Counted from the first letter of the stretch, positions 44,467-56,315 are shown. The stretch is DNA of 64,000 nt from Thelonectria olida (GCA_020736575.1 JAGPYM010000007.1:1550001-1614000), one strand, 5' to 3'. Notes: generated by a model from the sequence alone, not told the origin. Numbers and translations: made by a program.

Positions 44467-45657
44467 CTAAATGATTGCACTTCTCCCCGCCAACTCGTCG
44501 ATGTTCTCTATTATCACGCCCATGGGATCATACGTCGCCATCTCGGCCTGTATCTCAGTCGCCCTGGTCTTGTATCTTTCATTGCCAAGAACTTCATCAA
44601 CGGCGTCTTTAAGTTGCTCGGTCGACGGATTGCTTGTCTGGAGATTCACAGCCACGCCTGCCCATTGACCCCTTGCCGCCGTCTCCGGCTTGTCTTCTGT
44701 CGTACCACTTATCACCATAGGGGTGCCGTTGGCGAGCGCGCGTTGGAACGCTCCGTAGCCACCAGTGGTGATGAATACGTCGCAGTGCGGGAGCACGTCG
44801 TCGTAAGAGATGTAATCTGCCACTCTACAGTTCGATGGGACTTCAACGTCTGCGGGTAGTGTGGCGCCTCTCTTTCCCAATGCCACCACAATGATGATCT
44901 GTGAGCGCAGCCTGAATGCACTCATGGTAGGAATGACCAGTTGGTTGAGCTCTGTCGCAGCGGTTCCTTGACAGACAAAGACAATGCGCTTGCTACCATT
45001 GTCCGTGACTTCATGCCACCAAGTCGGTCTCGTTGGGGTTAAGCCTCGAAGGGCCTTGGGATAGCCACCCGCAAATCGCAGGGTTTCTGGAGCATCACTT
45101 CTGGGATATTCCACACTGGGCGTGCACAGTTGTATGAAACGGTCCGACAGACGATAGATGGCGTCAAGCAAGAAAACCTCCGGCTTCTTAGCCCCCACGC
45201 TCGAGAGTGCTTCAGTGAATGTCGTTTGGGCTTGCGCAAAGAATTCCTTCTGGCTTTCATTGGCAGCCTTGTTTCTCTCCTTCCCTTCCGGAGAACTGTC
45301 TGGTGGCAAACCAGGACCAAAAGGTGGATGGTCGACACTGCTCATGAAGATTGGGTTGAGTCCTACGACCAAGAATCCTGTAGGGCGGATTCCAGGGGCG
45401 CCAAGAATGACAGGAAAAGCTCCAAAGTTCAAGCCCTCTGTCATAAGGATGATAGGCGTACCTGAATACTTGTTGCTGAGCATCCTGAGGGCTCTCTGTA
45501 GGGCCTCGTGTTGTGAGGGCAGTGATTTGCAGAATATATTTATCAAGTCATGGATGAAAGCGTCGGGCCCTTGCAGTGTTTTTGGGACGATAGGCCCCGG
45601 AGCTAAGGATCTTTGACTTAGTTGGCTTGACCAGGGCGAGCAAAGGATATAAAACAA
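44467..45657 (-). pseudogene. GT1 (UDP-glycosyltransferase) gene lacking its N-terminus
   Basis: An open frame of 396 codons reads as a GT-B glycosyltransferase of the MGT/UGT type from about the second quarter onward: ILMTEGLNFGAFPVILGAPG, HPPFGPGLPPDSSPEGKERN, FVCQGTAATELNQLVIPTMS. The donor-binding C-terminal motif is VFITTGGYGAFQRALANGTP and GTTEDKPETAARGQWAGVAV. The N-terminal acceptor domain with the usual GHxxP motif, roughly 70 residues, is missing. No matching sequence occurs in the 320 bp before the next gene, and the frame has no ATG until 45483. The upstream end (45658-45976) looks AT-rich and degenerate. I call a 5'-truncated, probably non-functional gene; a distant exon is the alternative. 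Confidence 0.65.
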
Positions 45658-45976
45658 GGCGATTATATTGGAGGCCCGGAATGAGGTTCCTTGAGTAAGG
45701 TTTACTCGGCAGGGACTTTCGCCTTGAGACCAACCGTGAGCCCTATTGAGAAGCTTATTGTGATAGATACAAGGCTAGGGTTTGGCCTGTATTGACCTCT
45801 ATTGTGTGCCTAGATTATCGGCTTTTTTAACAATAATAGGTTGAAGTTTGCCCATGCTATTAGTATGAAATGATAGTAACGTGCAGGACAACAAGGACGT
45901 GATCCAACCAATCTGACAGCCTCCCTATCGAGACCTATTCGATGATATCCCTCTCGCGTTCAAGTGAGTTGATGAA
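45658..45976. other. degenerate spacer upstream of the truncated glycosyltransferase
   Basis: About 320 bp without a conserved ORF; no remnant of the missing GT1 N-terminus could be read in any frame. Confidence 0.45.
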
Positions 45977-47486
45977 TCAATTCATTGCTGTTTGTCCAGG
46001 GGTCTCGAGCTTCATTATAGACTGTCGAATCGCATCATCCACAGATTCTCTGCGTATACCTGGTATAGGTCCCAGACACATTGCGCTTGCCCCCAGTATC
46101 TGAGTCAGTTGATCAACATCAATAATGATGCCCTGAGGACGGTGCGCTTGAGTTTCCCGTGCCAATATGGTCGGTACTGCACCGATCACATTTGTCGGCG
46201 TTGACCCTCGTATAGTTGATGTCTGATCATCAGTCCTTATCCCAAAGACTGAAAAATCTGCAACCTCGTGGATCTGGTAGGTTATTGGGAACACTTGAGA
46301 GCCAGAAGCACCAGGCTGGTCGAATTGTTGCTACAAACGCTGGTCAGAAAAAGAGACATTCAATGACGGCAAGCTACGATCTAGTTGACTTACGGGGATT
46401 GCAATTTGACGTCCCTGCTGAATCATACCTTGCACAGTACCAGAAGAGGATGTTGTATCGTGGTTCTCCTCCAAGCCTGCGCTTGGGGCAATGTTTTTCA
46501 AATCGATCCCCCTCTCTTGTAGATACTCTTCCACGTCCAGCGCCTCCATCCACTCTCCCTGCAGTGCAGGATCATCCGTTCTCAATATGGTTCTAGTCCT
46601 ACCAAATTGGAGTCTCTGTACGAATGGGGTTTGGAGCCTTGGCTCCCCCATACTGCTTCCTTCAACGACACGAAGCATTGTTGGCAAATATGCAATAGCA
46701 AAAGGAGGATACTGGTAGTCTCTTAGATTGCCGACAAAAGCTGACCGCAACCCAAGAGAGCTAGTCATGAAGACTTCTTCTCCCAAGAGCTTGAGGGGGA
46801 TAGACAATGCTGGGAGTCGATACTGATGGTTTTTGTCGGAAAGAAGAAAGATGGCGTGCTCTATGCAAGCTCGGATGATTCTATTTTCGAGGGATTCTTG
46901 GCCAGGATTCCGGGACCATAGGGATAATGACACCGCTTCTTGTCTCTGGATGGAGGCTTGGCCAGGGAAGGATATAGGAAGTGACCCGAGAAGCAAGTTC
47001 AACTCGTCGACAGGGCGAGGTTCTGGTAGTGTTCTGGGAAGGGCAGGTTTTGGCTGCCAATTGTCTCGAAAGGGTTGAGGAGAGCTCAAAGATGAATGCA
47101 CTGGGGCCTCCGAGAAAGGCAAATCACCTTGTATATCGCGGGTGACTGCAGCCATCTCGTCAGCCACCTTGTTTAGATGGACGAGAACGTGCGGAGGGAG
47201 CTGGTCTCGATCGATTTGCTGGTGAAATGTCGTAAATGCTGCAACAGCCTTATGCAAACCGACGCTCAGTTTTTCAGCCCGCGCCGTTTCATTGTCTAAA
47301 GCCATCATCTTTCGATTGCGGTATGCCCTTTGAGCGAGGCGCATCCGCAATCTCCGATTCTTTGGTTGATTAGCTCAGCACACCTCGCTCAATCACACGG
47401 CCTTAACTCACGCTGAGCTCGTTTTCGGGTTCCTCATGAGCCGCCTCCGTCCCCGTTTCAATCCGAGGTCGGCCGCGACGCGCCAT
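45977..47486 (-). CDS. bZIP transcription factor
   Basis: Exons 47486-47412, 47359-46394 and 46330-45977 encode 464 residues. The first exon (MARRGRPRIETGTEAAHEEP...) supplies a basic, AT-hook-like GRPR leader. The second begins with the DNA-contacting basic region NRRLRMRLAQRAYRNRK, the fungal RLAQRAYRxRK type, followed by a short, poorly leucine-rich coiled coil (ETARAEKLSVGLHKAVAAF). This class of ascomycete bZIPs has a long C-terminal region of unknown fold, here rich in prolines at first and ending with QVFPITYQIHEVADFSVFGI in exon 3. The last intron begins GTAAGT and ends TTTGTAG in phase 0. Divergent from the aldo-keto reductase gene; co-regulation is possible. Confidence 0.85.
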
Positions 47487-47821
47487 TCTTGATGCGATTG
47501 TCTTTCCAGCTGATAAACCAAAGCTGCTTGGGTGATGACAGTGCAAATTGATACGAGCCGGCTACTTGCGAGGTTGGAATCTTGGTCCGATTGCTTAACA
47601 ATGCGAAAGAGCGACAAATTGCGGGGCAGCAAGACAAATTGCGGAGACAAATGGTGCTAAATGATTTCATAATGACTTGATATCAGTCAGTGTCAATATG
47701 ATCGGAAACACGGATCAAAATTACATAAGTAGGAGTATATATAGAGGCCAATGCATCGAGTATCAAGTGCGAAGCTTAAGCAAACCATCCTTTTTACATC
47801 GTGCAATTTACCGTGGCCACC
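47487..47821. other. divergent promoter region, bZIP / aldo-keto reductase
   Basis: A 335-bp spacer between divergent starts, containing a TATA box on the reductase side (listed separately). No ORF is supported. Confidence 0.55.
47736..47744 (+). promoter_or_regulatory. TATA-box candidate for the aldo-keto reductase
   Basis: TATATATAG lies 78 bp before the ATG at 47822, the expected distance for a fungal core promoter. Confidence 0.45.
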
Positions 47822-48921
47822 ATGCCCCCAGCCGCATCGAACAAGAAGCCTCCCAATCTGGCAGTGGGAACCCATGCTTGGCTTCCTACGGACGAGGATG
47901 TACCACGGCAGCAGGCTGTGATTGCTTCTATGCGGCAGCATGGAGTCAAGGCTCTTGATACCGCAAGAATGTATGTAAGTACAACTCTCCACTGTACAAC
48001 GAGCTTCGTGCAGCTGCTCACTACTCACACAGGGAGGAGGTGCATCGGAAACCGCCATTGGCAACCAGGGATTGGGGCAAGAGTTTGCAATCACAACCAA
48101 GGCGGCGACTGGCGTTTTTGAGGGATCTGGCAACAATATTGTCAAGGATGCCAACGAGAGTCTGGAGGCGTTGAAGGTCAAAAAGGTATGCAGGATTGAC
48201 CCAATTTAGACCAGTATGAAAGATAATAATTCGATAGGTCCGAACTTACTTGCTCCACGGACCTGATGAGACTGTTCCATTGGAGGCGCAAATGGACGCC
48301 ATCCAGAGCCTCTATGAGGAGGGCAAATTCGATGCCTTCGGATTCTCCAACTTCACCCAAGACCAAGTTCTAGAGTACTACAACTACAACAAAGCGAAGA
48401 ACTACATACTCCCCACCGTTTACCAGAGCAGCTATAGTCCTGCCGTCCGCCGAAACGAGACCATTCTCTTCCCAACTCTGCGCGAGCTTGGCTTCTCCAT
48501 CCAAGCATACTCCCCAATGGCTGGCGGGTTGTTGGCCAAAACGCCGGATTTCATTGAGCAAGGCAAGGGATCTTGGGATCCCAGCACTGTCATGGGAAAG
48601 GTTTTCCGCGACTTGTACTACAAACCTTCCTACATGAACATGTTGGAAAATTTTGGAAGGCTCTCTGATGAGTGTGGTATCAGTCGACCCGGTTTGGCTT
48701 ATCGTTGGGTCGTCTATCACTCGGAGCTAGACGGCAGGTTAGGCGATGAGGTTTTAGTCGGAGCCAGTACCTTGGCACAGCTGGAAGAAACATTGACAGA
48801 AATTGACAAGGGACCGCTGGATGCCTGGATTGTTGAGCGGATCACTGGGCTTTGGGACATTATCAAGGATGACGCCCCGACTGATAATCTCGAGTCGGTC
48901 AGAAAGGTGTTTAGAGCTTGA
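47822..48921 (+). CDS. aldo-keto reductase (AKR7-like)
   Basis: Exons 47822-47974, 48033-48185 and 48238-48921 encode 329 residues. NAD(P)H-dependent (beta/alpha)8-barrel reductase of aldehydes and ketones. The catalytic tetrad is visible: Asp and Tyr in KALDTARMYGGG, Lys in FAITTKAA, His in TYLLHGPDE. FDAFGFSNFTQDQVLEYYNY is the conserved GFSN signature, YQSSYSPAVRRNE and IQAYSPMAGGLL the substrate/cofactor loops. The C-terminal VLVGASTLAQLEETLTEIDK binds the cofactor phosphate region. It resembles the aflatoxin-aldehyde-reductase-like (AKR7) branch common in fungi. The intron positions both keep phase 0. It shares a divergent promoter with the bZIP gene. Confidence 0.92.
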
Positions 48922-50216
48922 TCCATGAGGATGTAGGATTAATGAGGTATGGTTACTTTGTGAGATGCCCATCAGGTGGGACTTCCTGTGGTTCGGTCAT
49001 GTTAAAAATAGCCAGGTCGGAGTAAATATCATTCTCCTCTGTTCGTATCGAAATGGGCAAAAGAGCTAACAAGAGATCTTTGCACGACCGACAAGATTAT
49101 GGGCCTATTCCACAACGAAGTTGATGGATTGATATGATAGACTGAATTTACTTGACTATCTGGAGCCAAAGTTAGTGCTCCTACAGCTCAGGAATCCCAG
49201 ATTCAACACGGCCATGTTTCCTAAAATGGACCAATACACGGATTGGCTAGCCTCCTCTGCTGGAGGAAAACAACTTGAGCACCTGTCTCCGTCAGTATGT
49301 CAATCGCCTAGCCGACAAGCGATGCGACAGCCAGCAGGACGTTTCCATGCGAGAACGCCGAATCAAGCCCTTCAATTGCAGTACTTGCAGAGGGTTTACA
49401 TTTGGACGACATGAAAACTCCATCTGTGGACAACCTAGAGGCAATTTACGACCTCTGGGTGCCCCTGCTGCAATAGACTACTTTACCACCCGGCATGGCA
49501 TCCAACGACCGGCGCCTCATCCGCGCACGTCAGGACTTAGCCAAGGACTCTGAGAACACAGATGTAGCGGTTTCAAGACTCGCCTCGGTTCGTTGGTACG
49601 GTTGCTGAGCTCTTTAACGAGCCGGATAAAATCCGACCGCCGAAGTGGCAGGGTCCTCCTCGGGAAGAGGGCTGACAGCATTGCGATTGACATGCTTGTC
49701 AGTGCTCTCGGTTCGCTCCCCAGGCGGGACCGTCCCCCGACGTCAGGCAATTTGGCGTCTCCGGATTGACAAGCGGTGAGCGAGTCTCGCGGGGCATGTA
49801 CCACTGCTTATTATTACCCACACAGCAAAGGCAGAACGGATTATGTAGGAAGTTACCCCTTAACAAATAAACTCCATGGCAATTAATTCACGCTTCGCAA
49901 GTCGAGATTTGAACGTGTCCAACAAGACTTTGGATGCATTGCGGCTTTTATAAGGCCAGGTACCTCTCTTGTTGCACGGACCAGACGATGAAGGGCATCC
50001 GGATGCTGCCGAGTCAGACTCTGCGCACAGTAATGACACCTCGGCTCCCAGCGCATCACCAGTATTGTATTGTGATGAAGTACGAGCGGGGGCATGGGAA
50101 ATAATGGCCATTTGCTAGTAGATCACTACAGTTTTCCTGGACGACGAGTCGAGGCAGAATCTCGACACGGCCCATCACCTCTGCAATGGTTTGCTTGGTA
50201 AGTTAAAAACACGCCC
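48922..50216. other. 1.3 kb intergenic region
   Basis: No gene is recognised. ORFs at 49275-49553 (plus), 49517-49804 (minus) and 49860-50111 (minus) have no family resemblance. It contains the 3' flanks of the reductase and of the protease-fusion gene. Confidence 0.4.
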
Positions 50217-53155
50217 TTAACGCTCAAACCCATGCGACACTACGCCTCCATTGTTAAGCCCATGAGCAGAAGGCGTTTGCTCGACGCCTTGTCCATTCGA
50301 CTTGACACTTTCTAGGTCCGGTTGGGTCAGGTCGTCGATTGTTCTCCGGTAGCTCTCATCGCTGATATGACCACCCAACTGACGGGACCGGCCGCGCAAG
50401 TTACGTTGTCTCGCAACAATGAGGTCTTTCACGGCCGAGACCGAAATGCTGTAGCTGCTGTCAGCTGTCGTCATGTCTTCGAAAATGTTGCACCGCTCAT
50501 TAGTTAAAGTCTCGCCCGCATTAGCGACAACGCTCATGCATTGGCGAATGCTCTCCTTGGTCTCTTGAAGCTGCGCAAGTTGGGTAGCTTCGTGCTCAGA
50601 GAAGGGCACTGCAGACCTTTTCGCTTCCATTATTTTGTCGATATCATGCTCGCCAGTTTGAAGGCGTGATACTAGGGATTGGATAGAGGCGTTAGCGGCA
50701 CCCAAGCCACTCCTAATAGACTCTTGGGATGAAGGCTGCTGTAAGAACTGCGGGTGCTCTTTCGAGATTGATTCGAGTTGTTCAATACGGGCAGACAGTT
50801 GTAAAGAGATCTTTAACCCTTCCTGAGTACTCTGCTTCTCCTCCAGTATAGCCATCAACTCAGGCTCATCTCGGATGGGGCTTTCAGCCTCGGAAGCAGC
50901 TAAAGCCCTCCCTCTTTCCTCCAATCGTTTCACGTACTCTTGTAGATCGTTCGTCGTGTCGCGTATGAAGTCCTTATAGTTTTCGAGTGTGTAAGGCGTT
51001 ATTGAGGTAATCACGCGCCTATAAAGCTCTGACTATTAGTTAACTGTGTAAATATAGGCCTGGAGTTTGTTCCTTACGTGTATGCATTAGCTAGTGCTAA
51101 ATTGATAATAGATTTATATCCAGCAAGCATGTCTCTGAAATCAGTTATGTCCCCTTTGAGGTACTTCTGGCTGATCCAGTTCTGCAAGCTTAGTTGTGAT
51201 GGGCTAGAATGCTTCATGCACCGAGCAATAAGATCGCCATACTCTTCACAGGTCTTACCGCAACGAAGTAAAGGAAGCTTGAGAATATCAAAACTGATGT
51301 TAGAATTGTTATCAATCGTTTCAGCGAGTAACTGTAAAACCCCTCTGAGGTCGGCTAGCTCGTATTTAAGCGCGCGGGAGTTCTTATCCTGGCTCTTGAA
51401 GTCGAGGACGGTCGTATAGAGAACAGTGCTGGATGTGAAAGCAAAAGCAACCAGTACGACAACGCTGGATGCGATGCTGAGACTATCTGCCATCTTGACA
51501 GTCAGGTCGCGCTCACGCCCCAGCTTAACAGTTGCCATATCAACGACAGTAGCAAGATCAACTGACAGAAACCCGAGTGAGTCTACGATATTCCGGAAAG
51601 CTTCATGAAGCGGAATGACATAGCCTCCGCCGAAGGCATCCACAGCGACGACGTAGCCATATACCTCGAGTGTTCTCTCGTTGACAACCCATGATCCCGA
51701 GTCACCATTCAGAATTTCTACCCGAGTGTTAGTTTTGCGGAGTCAAGCCTCTAAAGCAATTGGGCGGGGGGGGGACCAAGACGTACGCTTATCGTCGTCG
51801 AGGCCAAGGACGAGTGTATCCACGAACGCCTTTCCAGGACCCAAAAGAAGTCTCGAAGGCAAAGCTGACAGGGATCCTCGTTTCGGTCCCTCTGATCCGC
51901 TCAATAGGACAACCGGCTGTCTTTTTCCACTGTTGCGAGGTGGCATGGCAGGCATCACGAGCTCTCCAGACTTGAAAGCTCCGTCCCGAACCTCACCGTT
52001 CGGCAGTTTCCTCGCTCGAAGACGGTTTGGCTTGTAGCTTTCCATATCAATGAGAGCCCAATCGTAGAAAGGCTTTGACTCCTCGCCGTTTGTGTTGGCA
52101 GTGGCCGTTTCAGACTGCATTGAGGCCTTTGAAACGCAGCCGATTTTGCCCACCTCAAGGGACGCCCAGGACTGAGAGGTGTCAGAAGTGTCTTCCCAAG
52201 CCAGCTGGAGACTCTCGATCGCATGCAATGACTCAATGCCATCGAGATCTTCTCCGGCCAAATCATCTGGCTCATCTTCACTCTCAGAGTCCGAAAGTTG
52301 AAATGCCCAGTCATCCAAGGGCTCAGCCCCATCGCTCATCGTGCCAACTGTCAAATCATCATCCGAGTCGCCAAAGAGAACATGGCCAACAGTTAAACCA
52401 TACAACTTGACATCTCCATCCAACGAAACAGTCTTGATAATACCACCGAAGGTGCACCTTCGTTCCGCGCCAGACGGTTGCCGGATGATAATGGGCGCAC
52501 CGCAGTACGTCTCGGTTGTATACACCTCGCTCTCTCCCATGATTGAAATGAAGACATCGACGTCATCATCTCCGTGCTTGGTTTCCACGGGTCGACCAAG
52601 GACAAATACGTTGAAGGAAGGGGTGTTATCATCTTCGGGTCGACACAAGGCCCTGACGGAGCTCTTGTCAAAAAACTTTCTGACTCTCTTGGACTGTTGT
52701 TCTGGACAAAAGACGACGATGCACGGCTTTGCGTCATCCTCGCTGCGTCCCAAGACCATCAATCGCAAAGCAATTGGTCGATATTTCCGTCCTGGAAGCC
52801 TGCTGCGAATGTACGCCAGCAGTGGCTTCTCGATCTGTGCGTGCAAGTGGCGGAAGCGGGAAAGCGTATCGTCATCAACGGACTTGTCGAATTCGGCAAG
52901 GTCGGCGACCGGAGTGAGAGCGAGCGGTATGGGACGGGCCTTATTGTCGACAGTGGTGGATTCACTAGATTGGGTGCTCACACAAGAATCGCGTACTGAA
53001 GTGGGTTCAGCCGACTTGCCATCAGGCGATGACGACTGGGTAGCGTATCCCGAATCCTGTCTGTTGTTTAGCGCTTGGCCTTGCGGGAGGTTGAGATATT
53101 TCCGCGGCGACGCCGGTTCCGAGGTCGCGGGAGCGACTGTCATTGCAATACTCAT
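50217..53155 (-). CDS. trypsin-like serine protease domain fused to a HeLo-like/PigL_N-type fungal domain
   Basis: Exons 53155-51787, 51717-51078 and 51018-50217 encode 936 residues. Residues 1-100 are disordered and Ser-rich. A conserved middle region precedes a chymotrypsin-like domain: GLTVGHVLFG gives His258, FYDWALIDME gives Asp365, and NGDSGSWVV gives the nucleophile Ser463. YGYVVAVDAFGGGYVIPLHE ends the barrel. In the same exon and frame, from residue 532, MADSLSIASSVVVLVAFAFT and LRGVLQLLAETI open a domain like those at the N-termini of fungal NLR-type and PigL_N proteins. A helical, probably coiled-coil C-terminus (YKDFIRDTTNDLQEYVKRLE) follows. The joining GTACGT intron has a CTAAC branch and restores frame. 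There is no signal peptide, so it is likely cytosolic. Confidence 0.75.
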
Positions 53156-53445
53156 GGCAGCATCAACTGGAGAATGACACGAAGAAACATTGCGGGGAAG
53201 ATGTTGGGGAGTGAGACGAGGCCTCTTGTTAACTCGAGTCCAAGCCACAATCCATCCATTAGTTTTCAACCTCCCGTCATTGGCTGCTGGGTGATGGCGG
53301 CCACCACCTTGCGCGTCCGTAGCAAGATTGCACTGCCACACAAATCAGGCTCTGCTTTTACACTTTTTCAACTGTAATAAAGGCCGCGTCATGTCCATAA
53401 CGTGAGTGTGATGAGAATCAAGATATTTGCCTCTTGAGTCTCGTT
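53156..53445. promoter_or_regulatory. shared divergent promoter region
   Basis: Only 290 bp separate the divergent starts of the protease fusion and the C-terminally anchored protein, so their promoters overlap or are shared. No clear TATA box is visible. Confidence 0.45.
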
Positions 53446-54692
53446 ATGATCGGCTCTTTGGAATCTCCTTATCCTCTCCAGAATGTTACCAATGCCCAGC
53501 TGCAGAAGCTCACTCAATCGCTCTGGAACTGGGACATATGCGAGGCTTGTCAAAATGGCGAGACTTGTACCACCGCCAAATGTCCGTGGAGGCGCTCAGC
53601 TCGGCTGAAGCGGTTCTTTGACTTCTACGGAGATGTCACGTCGTTTTATGTTCCAGAGCTACTACCAGGAAGCACGCCGGGGCTGCGTAGCCATGAAGAC
53701 GTTTTTGACATTATTCGCCTACTCCAAGCCCAGCCGAACACGAAGCGCTCGGAACTGACCCAAGAGTACTTCTCAAAGCGAGATAAACCACCTCCACCTA
53801 CCGACCAGCATCGGGCCTTCAACCTCGCCGTACGTATTATGTTAACAGTCAAGTGTTCGGCCGACAACCAACCCTCCGGCTTGCTAGAGCTTGGAACCCA
53901 GCCGATCCAGTGGCATTCGGATAAGTCACTGGTTGAGTTTATGGCTAAGGCCTTCCCGCAAGCGGATATGGGCAATCTCTATGTGCGCGGCGATTCGGGC
54001 AAGATCAGAGACATCAAATCGACTGTAACGGCCAAGAGGCTTAAGAAGGTTGCAGGCTTAAGGTTTCAGGGAACTGACGATCTACGGGATCACCTGAAGA
54101 TGGACGTCAAGAAGGGCTTTGTGGAGGTTTTCCACTACACGAGTGTCTTGAAGGAGCATCTGACTTTATCGCAAAAGTTGCTCGAACCTCTGGACCTTCA
54201 GGGCTCTATTTCCGCGTAAGATACCTCTCCTTTGATAGCGGATTGAAGGCACGCACTGACCGCTAAAACACTAGAGGAAATATTCCAAGACAGGTAGCAC
54301 TTGAGGTCCTAGATACCTTACAGAACGTTCTCTTCCCCTTCGACTCCAGCTCAGAGCAGATTCTCCGCGATCTAGTATCCAAGCAGTCGTTTGACCCTGA
54401 TTGTCTGCGCTACGATGCAGCTGTCTACCGAGGGGAAGGCGGAGGAGACTTGTCGTATAGCTATTTCGGCAACCGTCTAGTTGACTTATTTGAGGAGCTG
54501 GAGGACCCTAGTCCACGTGGTATCCTAGAGATATGGTTCCAGCGTAAGAGCAGCGCTCGCCATGTGATGATGGCTACGTTGATTGGTGTTATTATTGCGA
54601 TTATTTTAGGAATTCTTGGGCTTGTTATTGGTATTTTCCAAGCCTGGGTGGCGTATAAAGCCTGGAAATATCCTATAAATAATAGGAATTAA
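53446..54692 (+). CDS. uncharacterised fungal protein with C-terminal membrane anchor
   Basis: Exons 53446-54215 and 54275-54692 encode 395 residues. The N-terminus carries a conserved Cys-rich block (WNWDICEACQNGETC, then CPWRRSARLKRFFDFYGD), possibly metal-binding. The middle is soluble (WHSDKSLVEFMAKAFPQADM, LRFQGTDDLRDHLKMDVKKG). The C-terminal part has VYRGEGGGDLSYSYFGNRL, LEDPSPRGILEIWFQRKSSA and one long hydrophobic helix ATLIGVIIAIILGILGLVIG, ending in a short basic tail. It is thus a tail-anchored or single-pass protein facing the cytosol. I have seen this architecture widely in ascomycetes, without a function. The start at 53446 is the first ATG of the frame. The gene abuts a very AT-rich region. 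Confidence 0.7.
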
Positions 54693-56315
54693 ATTAGTAG
54701 CTCCTTTTTTATAAGATTAAAATTTATAAGGAGTTTTAGCTTAAGGTTTATCTTTCTAATATATATAAGCTTTTAAGCTATATTTTAGTTTATATAATTT
54801 TATTATTTTATAAATATAAATAAAATATAAAAGGTTTATATAATAAAGTAATTATAATTTAAAAAGAATTATATAAAGTATTTTAAAATTATTAATAAAT
54901 TTTCTATTAATATTAAAAAAGATATATATTATTAATATAAATAATAAAAATAGCTTTATTATAAAAGATTATAAGTATTATATATATTTAAATAATTTAA
55001 TTAAAATAGCTATTTTTCTAGCTAAAATAAATTATAATATTAAATTTAAACCTTTTTATAAAAAAAACATAAAACTTTTATATTAATATATTACTATTAA
55101 TAAGGTTTAAATTATATAACTTAAATAAAATAAAATTATTAATAGTTAGAAATATTTAATAAGTTTAGCTTTAAAGTTATAAATTTAAAAGAGTCTTTTA
55201 TAAAAGTTAATATAATATAACTCGCCTATTAATAGACCTATTTAGCAAAGTTAAAAAGATTAACTAGTTATTTTACTATATAAGAGAACTATATTATATA
55301 CTAGCTTATAAGAAGCTATAAGCTTAGCTTTATATATCTTTTTATTTTAAAATTATATCTATTATTTAATATTTTACAATTAGTAATTTTTATTTTTGTA
55401 AAGGCTAGAGCTGTAGTGGAAAATGAAGGTTGGAAGCTTTGGGAGCAGATGGAGGAACAGGGAGTAAAGATATCTAAATTCTGATTAGATATTCAGAATC
55501 AGCAAATCAAGGCAGTCACAAAGATGTAGAGAAGGTTCTGATTGGTTGAATGTTCGTTGTAGATATTAATAATTCAATCAGGTTGGACAAGGGGAGGAAA
55601 ACTCTTGTCTTTTATACATAATAAATCGGGTCCTATTGGCCCTAGGTAAAAGATACGTATATCAGATAAAACTCTGTCATTCCTCTATCCAATGGTATTT
55701 GGAATGCTTATATAAGTGCATTCCTTCTTATTTAAATGGTTGGTTGAAAGTGGAAGACTTAAGAGGCGCGTCGGATTATTATACGTTCCAACGCGCCTTC
55801 CTATTCGGGATTACATGCCTTATTGGGGCGGATATTGCCTATTAGGGTAAGGGCGGTATGCATTGGTGGGTCCGCCTTCCTAATTTGGAAATAAGTGAAA
55901 TATCCTGGATAAAAATGTAATTAATAAGGTATATAAGGTAAAAAATATATTGTTATAATCCTTATATTTTTGCGAATTTAATAATGAATTTTATTCCCTT
56001 AATAGGTAAAGTATATTTGAGTTATTCTGTTTTATATATTTAAGCTTATATAAAGACTAGCTTTTACAATTTTTATATAAACTTTTTAATATATTTTACT
56101 TTTTAATTACCTTGCTTTATTTCTATTAGTTTAAATGCTTTTAATCTTATTTTAACCTTTTTTATTCTTTTTTTATTTTTAACCTTTTAAGCCCCTTACT
56201 TTTTTAACTCTTATAATTACTTAGCCCTACTTTTTATTTTTAAACATTTTACTTTTATATTCTATTCTATTTATAAGTAATTTATTAAGTAATACTATCA
56301 ATTATTATTATAAGC
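54693..56315. repeat. AT-rich, RIP-like tract with a probable transposon remnant
   Basis: From about 54,700 to 55,390 and 55,900 to 56,310 the sequence is almost pure A/T with TA-rich runs, unlike all flanks. Between them (about 55,390-55,860) lies a less degraded block with a GGCGCGT/ACGCGCC inverted repeat (55765-55771 and 55791-55797) and LTR-like GGACAAGGGGAGGAAAACTC... ATACATAATAAATC sequence. This pattern fits a mobile element mutated by repeat-induced point mutation. No transposase or reverse transcriptase motif survives and no target-site duplication could be defined. Confidence 0.55.

Noticed and set aside
49275..49804. overlapping ORFs on both strands between the reductase and the protease fusion
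   Set aside because: They overlap each other antisense and match no family; not enough to call a gene.
52341..53177. 278-codon plus-strand ORF
   Set aside because: Antisense to the protease-fusion exon; low-complexity Ser/Pro-rich translation without motifs, while the minus strand has a catalytic triad.
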